From Arthrobacter sp. 31Y (GTDB lineage: Bacteria; Actinomycetota; Actinomycetes; Actinomycetales; Micrococcaceae): 64,000 nucleotides of DNA. The translations under genes and the position numbers were made by a program. The stretch is from assembly GCF_000526335.1 (NCBI RefSeq), contig NZ_JAFW01000001.1:682001-746000 (forward strand). The letters run 5' to 3'. Shown here piece by piece: positions 17,343 to 26,675 of this stretch (positions within the stretch are counted from its first letter, which is position 1; each line of letters opens with the position of its first letter). Under the pieces are notes generated by a model. It made no database searches. It worked only from the letters and a program-made list of their open reading frames with translations, and was not told the DNA's origin.

Positions 17343-18797
17343 TCAGGTGAGCTGCCCGCCCGCACCGCCGTCGTCGTTCTTGGACGCTGTAATAGGTTTG
17401 CTGACAGCGGCAGTGGCGCCATCCCGCAGAGGGTTCCGGATCCCGACCGCCGACGCCAAGGCGCCGAACAGGAACAGTCCTGCTGTCACCAGCAAAGCGT
17501 TGTAAAGGCCTTCCCGGGTGAAGACCGGACCCACGATCACGCCCGCAAAGGCAATGGAGATCAGACCCGCAATACGCGCCACGGCGTTGTTCACAGCCGA
17601 TCCAATCCCGGCCTCCTCCGAAGGGACAGCACCGAGGATGGCAGCGGTGAGAGGTGCCACCAAGGTCGCCAGGCCAAGGCCGAAGACTATTTGGCCCGGT
17701 AGCACCTGCGTCCAGTAGTTGAGCGGCTCCTGGACAGTCAACGACATCAGGAAACCCGCACCGCACAGAAGCGGTCCGATCGTCATGAACCATCGTGGGC
17801 CGTACTTACCTGCAAGGCCACCAAAGTAGGATGCACCCAGCATCAGGATGACGGTGCCTGGAAGCAGCGCCATACCCGCCACCGTAGCTCCCATGCCGCC
17901 AACCTGCTGCAGGTAAATTCCCAACACGAAAAAGCCAAGAGAGATACCGGCGTAGATGGCCAGGGTGGCGAGATTCCCCCAGGCAAAGTTGCGGATGCCG
18001 AAGAGTCTCAGCGGCAACATGGGCTCGTCGATCCGGGCCTCGTGGAGGAGGAAGAGGACCATTGCCGCGGTGCCCACCAGGAGCGGAATCCAGACTTGAG
18101 GGCTACCCCAGCCCGTCCTCCCCTGTTCGATGAACGCAAACACCGGCCCACCCAAGCCCACCATGGCCAGGAACGCGCCCAGATAGTCAATGCTCTTGCT
18201 CTTGTCCCTTGCGGCGTCGGACACCCGCAGGGCTGCAAGCATCGGCCAGATGGCAATGGCGGGAATGACATTGATGAAGAAGATCACCCGCCAGGACAAA
18301 AGGTCCACAGCGACGCCGCCTATCAACGGACCCACGATGGCCGCAGCACTGGTCCACCCGGACCACTGCCCAATAGCTTTCGACTGCGCCGGGCCTGAGA
18401 ACGACGAAATGATCATGGCGAGGGAACTCGGGACCAGAAGTGCGCCGGCGATCCCTTGCAGCGCCCGGGAGACCACCAGCACTTCGCCGGTCCACGCCAA
18501 CCCGCACATCACCGAAGTCAGGGCGAAACCGGCCAGTCCCCATTCAAGAATCCTTGCTCTGCCGAAATGGTCGGACAACGAGCCCGCTACCAGGATCAGC
18601 GCACCCAGCGTCAGCAGATACCCATCCACCACCCACTGTTGGATGACCAAGCCACCACCCAGTTCCCGCCCGATTGCCGGGAGTGCGAGATTCACCACAA
18701 ATCCATCAAGGATCGCAATGAATGAAGCCACAATTGCCACCACGAGGACGCGTCGTTGGAGCGGCGTACTCGGCAGCAGGGCCGCTGCGTCAGTCAT
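17343..18797 (-). CDS. MFS transporter, DHA2/EmrB-QacA type
   Basis: A 484-residue drug:proton antiporter family protein with about 14 hydrophobic segments. Signature motifs: FIAILDGFVVNLALPAIGREL in register (motif D1), GSLSDHFGRARILEWGL (motif A) and the RALQGIAGALLVPSSLAMI motif (motif B/C region). It probably exports hydrophobic toxic compounds; substrate unknown. The Met at 18797 is preferred over the Met two codons upstream. No local regulator of TetR or MarR type is adjacent; the convergent DtxR-type gene is the nearest. Confidence 0.9.
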   Translation of the reverse strand: MTDAAALLPSTPLQRRVLVVAIVASFIAILDGFVVNLALPAIGRELGGGLVIQQWVVDGYLLTLGALILVAGSLSDHFGRARILEWGLAGFALTSVMCGLAWTGEVLVVSRALQGIAGALLVPSSLAMIISSFSGPAQSKAIGQWSGWTSAAAIVGPLIGGVAVDLLSWRVIFFINVIPAIAIWPMLAALRVSDAARDKSKSIDYLGAFLAMVGLGGPVFAFIEQGRTGWGSPQVWIPLLVGTAAMVLFLLHEARIDEPMLPLRLFGIRNFAWGNLATLAIYAGISLGFFVLGIYLQQVGGMGATVAGMALLPGTVILMLGASYFGGLAGKYGPRWFMTIGPLLCGAGFLMSLTVQEPLNYWTQVLPGQIVFGLGLATLVAPLTAAILGAVPSEEAGIGSAVNNAVARIAGLISIAFAGVIVGPVFTREGLYNALLVTAGLFLFGALASAVGIRNPLRDGATAAVSKPITASKNDDGGAGGQLT

Positions 18798-18834
18798 GTG
18801 CACAGCCTACGCCGCGAAAGTCCCGTATCGTTGA

Positions 18835-19203
18835 ATGGTGATTAGCAGACGTGACGCCGCATTGGCCCTGGATATTTCGATGGAAATGGCCCAGCGCCAC
18901 GGCATTCCGTCCCGCCTCTCTGAGGCCGATCTCAGGGATATGCAGGACAACCCCCCGGCCTGGCTGGTACAGTCCCGCGCCAACCGCACCGGCAAGCGCC
19001 CAGTTTGGGTCCACCTGACGTGTGCTGTGTGTGGGTACACCGAGGCCGTTCGCCCCAAGAAGTGGTGGCCGGACTTTTCCTTCGTCTTCTGTGGCACCCA
19101 CCGGAACAGCGAGCTCCCCGAGCTCTTCCTCGGTGACGTCCGCAGCGAATATGAAGGCGTTGGCAGCAGATTCGTCGGCGTGGTGGACGTTCGCAAGGAC
19201 TAG
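18835..19203 (+). CDS. Conserved hypothetical protein with CxxC...CxxH motif
   Basis: A 122-residue protein I do not recognise by function. It contains NPPAWLVQSRANRTGKRPVW, then LTCAVCGYTEAVRPKKWWPDF and VFCGTH. The C-x2-C and C-x2-H pairs spaced about 25 residues apart suggest a single structural zinc site. The NPPAWL and GKRP segments resemble actinobacterial conserved-unknown families (possibly the DUF5997 group). No signal peptide or membrane segment. It is divergent from the MFS gene by 37 bases and stands alone. Confidence 0.75.
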   Translation: MVISRRDAALALDISMEMAQRHGIPSRLSEADLRDMQDNPPAWLVQSRANRTGKRPVWVHLTCAVCGYTEAVRPKKWWPDFSFVFCGTHRNSELPELFLGDVRSEYEGVGSRFVGVVDVRKD

Positions 19204-19251
19204 CCCGGACAAAACGGGCCAGGCCTAAGCTGGTGGACCCCTTTCGGAGGG

Positions 19252-19282
19252 GATGGCAGTGAGCTTGCTGCTCACTGCCATC
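19252..19282 (+). terminator. Perfect 13-bp hairpin, possible terminator
   Basis: GATGGCAGTGAGC (19252-19264), loop TTGCT and GCTCACTGCCATC (19270-19282) make a perfect stem about 50 bases after the hypothetical gene. No T-run follows on the plus strand (GGCTGCAAGG), so it is not a classical intrinsic terminator. Confidence 0.4.
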
Positions 19283-19369
19283 GGCTGCAAGGCGTCTATC
19301 CAGTACAACTGCCAAGCCTCGCCGGTTGTCCAGAAGTCGCCGTTGGTGAACGTTTCCAGTCGACAAAAA

Positions 19370-19404
19370 GAAAGCCCCCGGATCATAAGGATCCGAGGGC
19401 TTTC
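19370..19404 (-). terminator. Intrinsic terminator of ssrA
   Basis: On the minus strand GAAAGCCCTCGGATCC, a short loop and GATCCGGGGGCTTTC are followed by TTTTTGTCG. It lies immediately after the tmRNA 3' end. Confidence 0.85.
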
Positions 19405-19407
19405 CGG

Positions 19408-19775
19408 GGTGGAGATGGGGGGAATTGAACCCCCGTCCGATGTCGTTTTGTCAGGGCTTCTCCGGGCGCAGTTCGCGTCGGATTTTCTCGGCCCCAGCCA
19501 TCCTGCGAACAGGTGGCTGATCCGGGCCCAGTCATCTAAGAGTCCCGTTTACCTCAATGACGAAGGCAAACAGCAGTGGCTATCTAAATGACGCCAGGAA
19601 CCGGGGCGATAGCAACCCCGGGCTGACGGACTGTCTTACTGCTTAGGCAGCGAGAGCGAAGTCAGTGCGCTTAGATTCGGCACTTATTGGTTTGCAGACA
19701 GCGTTTACGAGATAATTCTGCATCCTCGGCCCGCTTCACCTGTCGCGACTAACATCGTCGAAACCGATCATCCCC
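19408..19775 (-). ncRNA. ssrA: tmRNA (transfer-messenger RNA)
   Basis: A 368-nt tmRNA. The 5' end GGGGATGATCGGTTTCGACG and the 3' T-arm/acceptor GGGTTCAATTCCCCCCATC are diagnostic; the 5' GGGGAUG pairs with the 3' CAUCUCC (one G-U). The resume codon is GCC at 19681 and the tag ORF (19681-19643) encodes AESKRTDFALAA then TAA. The encoded 3' end is ACCCC rather than ACCA, so the terminal A must be added after processing. tmRNA rescues stalled ribosomes together with SmpB, encoded just upstream on the same strand. Exact ends are inferred from acceptor pairing. Confidence 0.95.
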
Positions 19776-19872
19776 GTATTTTGTTACCAAACCCGGCAAG
19801 AGTTTTCAGCTCCTGTCGGACTACTCATCATAACGCATTCATCGGGTGGATCATTCCCCCGACACATGCAAC

Positions 19873-20343
19873 CTAGCGGCGGTTGCGTTCCCGCAACTCA
19901 CGCAGCGATTCACGCTTGTCCTGCTGCTCACGCAGGGTCTGGCGCTTGTCATAGTCTTTCTTGCCTCGGGCGATAGCGATTTCCACCTTGGCCCGGCCGT
20001 CAAGGAAGTAGAGCTGGAGAGGTACAACCGTGAAACCGGACTCCCGGATTTTCTGTGAAATCTTGTCCAGTTCGTCACGGTGCAGCAAGAGCTTACGACG
20101 TCGGCGGGCGGCATGGTTGGTCCAGCTCCCCTGGTGATACTCGGGGATATGGATGCCCTCCATCCACAGTTCGTCGTTGTAGAAGGTGCAGAAGCCATCA
20201 ACCATGGAAGCATGACCTTCACGGAGGGACTTCACCTCTGTTCCCATGAGGGCAATACCTGCCTCATAGGTATCCAGGACATGGTAGTTATGCCGGGCCT
20301 TCCGATTGGTGGCCACTACCTTACGGCCACTTTCCTTGGGCAC
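19873..20343 (-). CDS. smpB: SsrA-binding protein SmpB
   Basis: A 156-residue RNA-binding OB-fold protein that carries tmRNA into stalled ribosomes. Motifs: VVATNRKARHNYHVLDTYEAG, GTEVKSLREG and IARGKKDYDKRQTLREQQDKRE, which is the C-terminal tail entering the mRNA channel. Start GTG 20343 has AAGGAG upstream. It is followed by ssrA on the same strand 97 bases downstream. Confidence 0.97.
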   Translation of the reverse strand: MPKESGRKVVATNRKARHNYHVLDTYEAGIALMGTEVKSLREGHASMVDGFCTFYNDELWMEGIHIPEYHQGSWTNHAARRRRKLLLHRDELDKISQKIRESGFTVVPLQLYFLDGRAKVEIAIARGKKDYDKRQTLREQQDKRESLRELRERNRR

Positions 20344-20419
20344 GGTAGAACTCCTTGTTAGATGCGGATTTCAACTAGTGTACGCCAGCGCGGCGGAGCC
20401 TCCGCGCGCCATCCGCAGA

Positions 20420-21835
20420 CTAGAGGAGGGTCATGGGGTCCACTGCGGCACTGTTAAGCCAGGTTTCGAAGTGCGCGTGGCACCCTGTCGAGTTACCCGT
20501 GCTACCCGAGTATGCGATGAGTTGCCCCGCCGATACCTGCTGGCCATTCGCTACCACGATGCTGCTGTTGTGGTAGTAGATGGTGGTCAACGAGTTGCCT
20601 TGCACCACGCCGTGGGAGATTTTCACTCGCCATCCACCGCCATCGGCCGAGTTCCATCCCGAATTGAAGACTTCGCCCGCCGCCGCTGCATAGACAGGCG
20701 TGCCGCACGCCGCCCCGAAGTCGATCCCGGTGTGCATGTAACCGCCGGTGCCATAGAAATCAATGGTGCCCGGTGGAGTTGCCCGCCAGCCGAATCCGGA
20801 GGTGATGGGCACAGCGCTTGCGAAGGGGTGACGAAGACCGAACGCTGACGGCGAACCCGCGGGCGGAGGAGAATACGGAGGCTCGGGAGGCGCAGGCCGT
20901 CCCTGGGCGGCTGCCGCAGCTGCTGCCGCAGCCGCAGCTGCTTCTGCAATCCGACGCTGTTCGGCTTCCCAGGCTTCCCTCAGCTTCCGGTCGCGCTCCA
21001 CGATTTCGGCGGCAACAGTACTCTGTTCTGCCTTTACCCGGGCAAGGTTGGCTTCGATGCCGGGCTTGGCAGCTTGAAGTTGTCCATTCAAGCGGGTGGT
21101 GTCTTCAATCAGCTTGTCGACTTCAGCTTTCTTGCTCGCAGCTTCATCGCGTGCCGACTTCTCGCGCTCCAGCGCGGCGTCCGCCTTGCTCTTCAGGTCT
21201 TGGATTTCTTCTTCGACAGCAACAAGTCTTGCCTGCGAGTTCACGTTGGTGGCGTTTTGCTGAGTGAGCTTAGTCATCGCCGCGTTTTGGCTTCGCATGG
21301 CCTGATCAGCCAGGTCCATTGACTCCGTCAGACTGCCGGATTCACTGGACCCAAACAGAAGCGCAATATTTGTGGGCACGCCACCGGACTTGTAGGCCTG
21401 GGAGGCGATCTGGCCGATCAGCTTCTTGGTGTCAGTGATCTTCTGCTTATCGCTCTCCAGCTGCTCCGTAATCTTGGCTTTGTTCTGCTGGGCGAGCTCG
21501 ACCCTCGCGGCAAGCGCCTCTACTTCTTTTACCGCACTGGCCACCCGGCCCTGCGCCTCCAAGAGGGCCTGCTGCGCACCCGGAAGGCGGCCTTGGTAGA
21601 TCACAAGGTCGCCGGCGGCCTTTGCGATGTTCGAGTCAACGAACTCCAGTGAAGCCTGGACCCGGGCCGATTCTGCTTCCAGGGCAGCTTGCTGGTCCTC
21701 GAGGCTGTCGGCTTGGGCAGTTGGAGCGCCGGACAGCAGACTCACTGCCAGGCCCACGGCAAGAACCGCCCCCAGGAACCGAGCATGGCCAGACGCAAAG
21801 CGCCGGCGCAGGGGGTTCGGGTCCAACGTGGTCAT
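20420..21835 (-). CDS. Secreted M23 (LytM) peptidoglycan endopeptidase with coiled coil, EnvC-like
   Basis: A 471-residue secreted hydrolase. Signal peptide (about 1-42, with LGAVLAVGLAVSLLSGAPTAQA); two long coiled-coil stretches (about 45-280) rich in E, Q, A and K; an Ala/Pro linker; and a C-terminal LytM domain. Zinc ligands are intact: H-x3-D in MHTGIDFGAACGTPVYA and H-x-H in GCHAHFE. In enterics FtsEX activates amidases through EnvC, and in mycobacteria and streptococci FtsEX controls a coiled-coil hydrolase. Lying directly after ftsX, this is the obvious FtsEX-controlled division hydrolase here, and unlike EnvC it looks catalytically competent. Confidence 0.9.
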   Translation of the reverse strand: MTTLDPNPLRRRFASGHARFLGAVLAVGLAVSLLSGAPTAQADSLEDQQAALEAESARVQASLEFVDSNIAKAAGDLVIYQGRLPGAQQALLEAQGRVASAVKEVEALAARVELAQQNKAKITEQLESDKQKITDTKKLIGQIASQAYKSGGVPTNIALLFGSSESGSLTESMDLADQAMRSQNAAMTKLTQQNATNVNSQARLVAVEEEIQDLKSKADAALEREKSARDEAASKKAEVDKLIEDTTRLNGQLQAAKPGIEANLARVKAEQSTVAAEIVERDRKLREAWEAEQRRIAEAAAAAAAAAAAAQGRPAPPEPPYSPPPAGSPSAFGLRHPFASAVPITSGFGWRATPPGTIDFYGTGGYMHTGIDFGAACGTPVYAAAAGEVFNSGWNSADGGGWRVKISHGVVQGNSLTTIYYHNSSIVVANGQQVSAGQLIAYSGSTGNSTGCHAHFETWLNSAAVDPMTLL

Positions 21836-21890
21836 CAGGAGTCCTTTTCGCTTGTCAGCATGGCTGTTGTTTCAGTCAAGGCGTGCACGG

Positions 21891-22805
21891 CTACACCTTC
21901 AGGTAACGCCGAAGGGTCAACAGTGAAGATATACCAGCCAGACCGGCGCCGAGTGCAACCAGCACGGGCGCGATCACCAGGACCTGAGTGGAAGAGATGA
22001 ACGGAGTATTCAGGAACTGCCTCGACAAATCACCGTTGAGCCAGAAGTGCGCCATCAGCCAGAGCGTTACGGAAGCAAGCAGCGCCCCTACAACGGCGGC
22101 AATGACACCTTCGAGGATGAACGGCAATTGAATCACCATCTTTGACGCTCCCACCAGGCGCATGATTCCCGTCTCCCGCCGTCGGCTGAACGCCGACAGC
22201 CTAATGGTGGTAGTGATCAACAGGACTGCGCAGAAGATCATCACCGCCGCTACGCCGATGGCCGCAACTGACGCCCCGTTCATCCAGGAAAAGATGCGTT
22301 CCAGCACCTGCCGTTGGTCGCTGACCGTCTCAACACCTGGCTGCGAGGAAAACGTCTCGCTGATGATTTCGTACTTTTCGGGATTCTTCATGTTGATCCG
22401 GAAGGAAGCCGGCAGCTGGTCTTCAGAGACGGAGTCCACAATTGGCGAATTGGAGAACTGCTCTTTGAAATGCTTGTAGGCCTCAGCTTGGGACTCAAAC
22501 TGGAAATCGTTGATGTAGGGCTTGACTGCCGGGGATTCAAGCATCGCCTGAAGGTTCGCCTGCTGTTCCTTGGTGGCCGAACCCGAAGCACAGCCGACCG
22601 CCGTCGAACCGTCATTGCAGAGGAAGACGGCCACCTGGACCTTGTCGTACCAAAAGCCCTTCATCTGGTTGATCTGCATCTGCAGCATTCCTGCCGCACC
22701 GACGAATGTCAGCGACACAAAAGTTACCAGGACCACGGAAATTACCATGGAGAGGTTCCGGCGCAGGCCACTGCCGATTTCCCCCAAGATGAACAAGAGC
22801 CTCAC
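21891..22805 (-). CDS. ftsX: Cell division permease-like protein FtsX
   Basis: A 304-residue membrane protein with four predicted helices: one at about 20-42, then a large extracellular domain (about 43-185) that would contact the hydrolase, and three helices at about 188-300. It contains [21 protein letters not shown], the FtsX/MacB core motif. GTG start overlapping the ftsE stop (GTGA), so the two proteins are made together. It transmits FtsE ATP hydrolysis to the extracellular peptidase. Confidence 0.95.
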   Translation of the reverse strand: MRLLFILGEIGSGLRRNLSMVISVVLVTFVSLTFVGAAGMLQMQINQMKGFWYDKVQVAVFLCNDGSTAVGCASGSATKEQQANLQAMLESPAVKPYINDFQFESQAEAYKHFKEQFSNSPIVDSVSEDQLPASFRINMKNPEKYEIISETFSSQPGVETVSDQRQVLERIFSWMNGASVAAIGVAAVMIFCAVLLITTTIRLSAFSRRRETGIMRLVGASKMVIQLPFILEGVIAAVVGALLASVTLWLMAHFWLNGDLSRQFLNTPFISSTQVLVIAPVLVALGAGLAGISSLLTLRRYLKV

Positions 22806-23566
22806 AGCTGTGCCCCCTGCGCGCGGTTGAGTTCCTCGCCGCTGGCATCCCTCAATCGGCGCGACTCGCCAACCACCGGAATCATCGAGGTGTATAGAGC
22901 CTTGGCTTCGTCGCGAATAACCTTGCCGTTCTTGAGTTCCACCACGCGGCGGCGCATCTCGTTGACGATGTCGTCGTCGTGCGTTGCCATGACTACGGTG
23001 GTGCCGTTCTGGTTGATTTTGTCCAGGACTCCCATGATTCCCATCGAGGTAATGGGGTCCAGGTTTCCGGTCGGTTCGTCCGCCAGCAAAATGCCGGGAC
23101 GATTTACGACGGCGCGCGCGATCGCCACGCGCTGCTGCTCGCCACCGGAGAGTTCATGGGGCATACGACGTTCTTTGCCCTCCAGGCCAACTGTCTTCAA
23201 GACCTCTGGCACTGTCTCCCGAATAATGGAGCGACTCTTACCGATCACCTGCATGGCAAAAGCTACGTTCGCGAAGACGTTCTTCTGCGGGAGCAAACGG
23301 AAGTCCTGGAAGACAACGCCGATTCCGCGCCGGAGCTTCGGCACACGCCAACTCGATATGTTGGCAACGTTCTGCCCAGCGACATACACGGAGCCGGACG
23401 AGGCTTTGTCCTCTTTCAGGATCAACCGAAGGAAGGTGGACTTGCCTGAGCCTGAGGCGCCCACCAGGAAGGTGAATTCGCCGCGGTTGATCTCAAGGCT
23501 CACAGAATCGAGCGCCGGTCGGGCATTCTGCTCGTAGACCTTGGTGACATTCTCAAATCTGATCAT
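22802..23566 (-). CDS. ftsE: Cell division ATP-binding protein FtsE
   Basis: A 254-residue ABC ATPase. Walker [10 protein letters not shown], signature [14 protein letters not shown], Walker [15 protein letters not shown]-loop MATHDDD. The last 30 residues after the FtsE core are an extension, common in actinobacteria. It partners FtsX at the septum. The upstream gene is prfB, 188 bases away. Confidence 0.96.
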   Translation of the reverse strand: MIRFENVTKVYEQNARPALDSVSLEINRGEFTFLVGASGSGKSTFLRLILKEDKASSGSVYVAGQNVANISSWRVPKLRRGIGVVFQDFRLLPQKNVFANVAFAMQVIGKSRSIIRETVPEVLKTVGLEGKERRMPHELSGGEQQRVAIARAVVNRPGILLADEPTGNLDPITSMGIMGVLDKINQNGTTVVMATHDDDIVNEMRRRVVELKNGKVIRDEAKALYTSMIPVVGESRRLRDASGEELNRAQGAQL

Positions 23567-23754
23567 GGCCCTTTAGAACCCCGCCGGACATGACGTAGCC
23601 GCCCAGTCCAACAGCCGGAGCACGGGCTTTCGATGGGGGAAGTGAGAGCACCGGCCACTCGACTATACGCACGAGTGAGCCGTGATTCCGCGGCATTCAA
23701 AGGCGTGTCGCAGAATCCGAAGCTTCACGTGCCCCAAGTCACGCCGCGCGTATC

Positions 23755-24873
23755 CTAGTTGGCTGCTGCGTTTCGGTTGCCGGTGCGCCAGCGAATGCCG
23801 GCGTCGATGAAGTCATCAATTTCGCCGTCAAGAACCGCCGAGGTGTTGCCCACTTCGTGTTCCGTCCGCAGGTCTTTGACCATTTGGTAGGGGTTGAGAA
23901 CGTAGGAGCGCATTTGATCGCCCCAGGACGCCTTGACGTCTCCGGCCAGAGCCTTCTTTTCCGCGTCCTGTTGTTCCTTTTTAACCAGCAGCAATCGCGA
24001 CTGGAGGACACGCATGGCGGCTGCCCGGTTTTGAAGCTGCGATTTCTCATTCTGCATGGAGACCACAATGCCCGTAGGGATGTGCGTCAGCCTTACGGCG
24101 GAGTCAGTGGTGTTGACGGACTGACCACCCGGACCCGAGGAACGGAAGACGTCAACGCGGATCTCGTTATCCGGAATTTCGATCGAGTCTGTCTGCTCGA
24201 TCAAGGGGATGACTTCAACTGCGGCGAAGGATGTTTGACGGCGTCCCTGATTATCGAAGGGACTGATGCGGACCAGTCGGTGCGTGCCGGCTTCGACGCT
24301 CAAGGTACCGAAGGCATACGGTGCCTTCACCTCGAACGTGGCCGATTTCAAGCCTGCTTCTTCAGCGTAGGACGTGTCCATAACGGTGGTCGGATAGCCG
24401 TGGCGTTCCGCCCAACGCAAGTACATTCTCATCAGCATCTCGGCGAAATCGGCAGCATCGACGCCACCGGCTCCTGCCCTGATGGTGACTACAGCCTCGC
24501 GCTCGTCATACTCCCCTGACAAGAGGGTGGTTATTTCGAGCTCTGCCAGTGCCTTGCGGATGGACGAAAGTTCCTTGGCAGCTTCCGCCATGGAGTCCTC
24601 GTCGCCCTCGTCCTGGCCGAGTTCAACCAGGACTTCGAGGTCGTCAATCCGGGAATCAAGCTTGGACAGGCGCTCAACTTCAGACTGCCTGTGCGACAAA
24701 CGCGAGGTGATTACCTGGGCGGAAGCAGGATCGTCCCAAAGATCCGGAGCTCCGGCCTGCTCACTCAGCTCAGCGATCTCTGCCTTGAGGGCATCGATAT
24801 CGGTGACGTTCTCGATTGAGCTGTACGTTGCTCGAAGTGCGCGGATTTCCGCGGGAAAATCAATTTCAGCCAT
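23755..24873 (-). CDS. prfB: Peptide chain release factor 2
   Basis: A 372-residue class I release factor reading UGA/UAA. The SPF tripeptide ([16 protein letters not shown]) marks RF2 specificity, and GGQ in [18 protein letters not shown] is the peptidyl-tRNA hydrolysis motif. Start at the Met giving [13 protein letters not shown]; a longer frame adds ten residues of no family character. The gene is one uninterrupted frame, so the autoregulatory +1 frameshift found in many other bacteria is absent. Confidence 0.97.
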   Translation of the reverse strand: MAEIDFPAEIRALRATYSSIENVTDIDALKAEIAELSEQAGAPDLWDDPASAQVITSRLSHRQSEVERLSKLDSRIDDLEVLVELGQDEGDEDSMAEAAKELSSIRKALAELEITTLLSGEYDEREAVVTIRAGAGGVDAADFAEMLMRMYLRWAERHGYPTTVMDTSYAEEAGLKSATFEVKAPYAFGTLSVEAGTHRLVRISPFDNQGRRQTSFAAVEVIPLIEQTDSIEIPDNEIRVDVFRSSGPGGQSVNTTDSAVRLTHIPTGIVVSMQNEKSQLQNRAAAMRVLQSRLLLVKKEQQDAEKKALAGDVKASWGDQMRSYVLNPYQMVKDLRTEHEVGNTSAVLDGEIDDFIDAGIRWRTGNRNAAAN

Positions 24874-24951
24874 GATCATCCCAGCGTACGCTATCCGTTG
24901 CACTCCCAGTCGGCTCCCCTGTGCCCGAGGGGCAGCTCCCTGCCATACGGA

Positions 24952-25410
24952 TCATTCCTGGGTCAGTCGGGATCGGGCCGTCGCCTTCGCCTCGATAAGA
25001 ATCCCCTCGGGTAGCAGAAAACTGATCACGGGAGGGTGCACCACGGCGGTGAGGACTACTACCGCCGTCCCGCCGGACTCGCTTCCGGTACCTCCCGCGA
25101 CAGCCAGGTCCTGGTGCCGCGAAAAGGCTTTACTGGCTTCGAGGTAAGAGTAAGTTGCGGACAGCACTCTCCCATCCAACAAAGAAGTGACAGGGATGCT
25201 GCTTCCCCCGATATCCCCCACCCTGTAGGAATCCGCAGCCGCGAGCGCTGCTCCGTCAGCCAAGGACAGCAGCTTCTTGTGCTCTAGGTACACCGCTGAA
25301 GCAGCCATCACCACGGAAGCGAGGAGAAGGGACAAGAGCACGAAGCCCACGATAAGAACGGTTATTTGGCCCTCTTCCCGTGGCCCACTTTTTGATGAAA
25401 CCACCGTCAC
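24952..25410 (-). CDS. TadG/Rv3654c-like secreted pilus-locus protein
   Basis: A 152-residue protein with an N-terminal REEGQITVLIVGFVLLSLLLASVVMAASAVY segment in register, the hallmark of TadE/TadG-like proteins: a G-x-x-T/V segment followed by one hydrophobic helix. It continues with HKKLLSLADGAALAAADSYR, the typical TadG pattern. The chosen GTG at 25410 overlaps the upstream TadE-like stop (GTGA); the much longer frame from 25548 overlaps that gene by 140 bases. Last gene of the Tad operon. Role: minor pseudopilin or pilus-associated surface protein. Confidence 0.75.
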   Translation of the reverse strand: MTVVSSKSGPREEGQITVLIVGFVLLSLLLASVVMAASAVYLEHKKLLSLADGAALAAADSYRVGDIGGSSIPVTSLLDGRVLSATYSYLEASKAFSRHQDLAVAGGTGSESGGTAVVVLTAVVHPPVISFLLPEGILIEAKATARSRLTQE

Positions 25411-25943
25411 TGGTATCGCCCCACAACCTGCGATGCGGAAGCACTGACTCGGCTTGCCTTCAACTGCATCGAGTCCCCGAACGGCATCAAAGGCAACGAA
25501 ACATCCAGATTCACCGTCACAGTCACAGTTGTCCCGGCCGACGCACAACCCGCACGATCACACTCAATGGATACGGTGGCAAATTCCGGTGAATGACCGT
25601 AGTCCTTGAGGGCTACAAGCACACTTCGCTCCGCAGCAATCCTCGCGCTGTCCGGGTCCGCTTGAGCCACGAAGACCTTTGCTGCCTGATCCGCAGCACC
25701 CACCACCGCAAACGACCCGCTTTGGATCTGGCCTACGGTCACCACGAAATAGACCACGGGGACCATGAGCAACAAGGCGAGAAACGTGAATTCCACTACG
25801 GCGCTACCCTGTTGCGCTTCAAAATTCGCAGAGCTTTCAGCCGTGCTGCCATACGACCTGGCCGGCAGGCATAGAGCCTCCCGCACTCTGTGCCGGAAAG
25901 CTGTCGCCCGTTCCTTCGATGGCTCAGCCCGGAAGATCAGCAT
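25407..25943 (-). CDS. TadE-like minor pseudopilin
   Basis: A protein of about 178 residues. After an Arg-rich leader comes QQGSAVVEFTFLALLLMVPVV, with the G-S-A-V-V-E-F-T pattern of TadE prepilin-like signals (cleavage before a helix with Glu at +5). The C-terminal half has beta-strands and one possible disulfide pair (ECDRAGC). Start uncertain: Met at 25943 gives a 20-base overlap with the previous gene; a GTG at 25886 would avoid it. Confidence 0.8.
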   Translation of the reverse strand: MLIFRAEPSKERATAFRHRVREALCLPARSYGSTAESSANFEAQQGSAVVEFTFLALLLMVPVVYFVVTVGQIQSGSFAVVGAADQAAKVFVAQADPDSARIAAERSVLVALKDYGHSPEFATVSIECDRAGCASAGTTVTVTVNLDVSLPLMPFGDSMQLKASRVSASASQVVGRYQ

Positions 25944-26349
25944 GCCCTTTGACCTCCAATACTTCACCGGGACCAATCAGCCCAACAACCGGCAACGGGG
26001 CCCTGACCGTCACTTCCAAGGTTCGGATCCCATCAATGGTGATTTCAGTCGACGTGATGTCGCGCGCGAAATCGCTGTTCAACGCACCGCCGATCAACTC
26101 AGCAGTCCTGACCTTGGCATCCATGAGCGTGCGGTCCGATAACGCTCCGTACCGCGCTCCGGACGCGGCTGCATCGATGAGTGTGTTCCGAACATGCAGG
26201 ACCAACATGAGTTGAACAATCGACATAAAGAACAAGGTCAGCAATGCACCGACCAACACGAAGTCGACAACCGCTGATCCGCGCTCGTTCAAGGTTGTCA
26301 CCGGCACTGAGCGTGCTCGGTAGAGGCAGATCCATGCACGGATCTTCAT
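25924..26349 (-). CDS. TadE-like minor pseudopilin
   Basis: A 141-residue protein with NERGSAVVDFVLVGALLTLFFM, a TadE-type prepilin signal (G-S-A-V-V-D-F) and helix, followed by HVRNTLIDAAASGARYGAL. The paired occurrence of two TadE-like and one TadG-like proteins is usual in actinobacterial tad loci. It follows the small Flp-like gene by seven bases. Confidence 0.82.
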   Translation of the reverse strand: MKIRAWICLYRARSVPVTTLNERGSAVVDFVLVGALLTLFFMSIVQLMLVLHVRNTLIDAAASGARYGALSDRTLMDAKVRTAELIGGALNSDFARDITSTEITIDGIRTLEVTVRAPLPVVGLIGPGEVLEVKGHADLPG

Positions 26350-26356
26350 CCCGCGT

Positions 26357-26593
26357 CTACTTGCCCACCTTGCTCATGGCCTGATTGAAGAGGTCGCTCA
26401 ACGCCGGTGTGGCGATGGCAAGTAGTCCTGCCACGAGAATCGCGGACATGAGGGTGATCATTACCCAGCCAGGTACATCACCACGCTCGGGATGATCCTG
26501 TGCGGTCAGCGCCCTCCGGGTCACAACGAACAACCAGGCAGAGCAGAAGAGCAGGCTGGAAACAACGGACAGTTTGATAGAAATGCGTTTCAT
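26357..26593 (-). CDS. Small Flp-pilin-like membrane protein, atypical
   Basis: A 78-residue protein with two hydrophobic segments: one near the N-terminus (about 8-25) and one at the C-terminus within RGDVPGWVMITLMSAILVAG. The second matches the position and length of an Flp pilin helix, and DVPGWVMITLM is a pattern seen in actinobacterial Flp-like proteins. The classic G/xxxxE cleavage context is missing. It lies where flp is expected, between tadC and tadE. Start Met 26593 has GGGGA upstream. Confidence 0.65.
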   Translation of the reverse strand: MKRISIKLSVVSSLLFCSAWLFVVTRRALTAQDHPERGDVPGWVMITLMSAILVAGLLAIATPALSDLFNQAMSKVGK

Positions 26594-26675
26594 GATTTTC
26601 CCCAAGGTATTTTGAGTAGTTGCTGACTTCGCGTGGCTTGTGAAAGGGCCGCAAAGGTGGATCGTGGCTGGGGCG

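Noticed and set aside
23755..24903. Programmed +1 frameshift in prfB
   Set aside because: The gene is a single open frame from MAEIDF to the stop with SPF and GGQ in phase; no early in-frame UGA is present.
25411..25548. Longer N-terminus for the TadG-like protein
   Set aside because: It overlaps the upstream TadE-like gene; the GTG at 25410 with GTGA overlap fits the operon.
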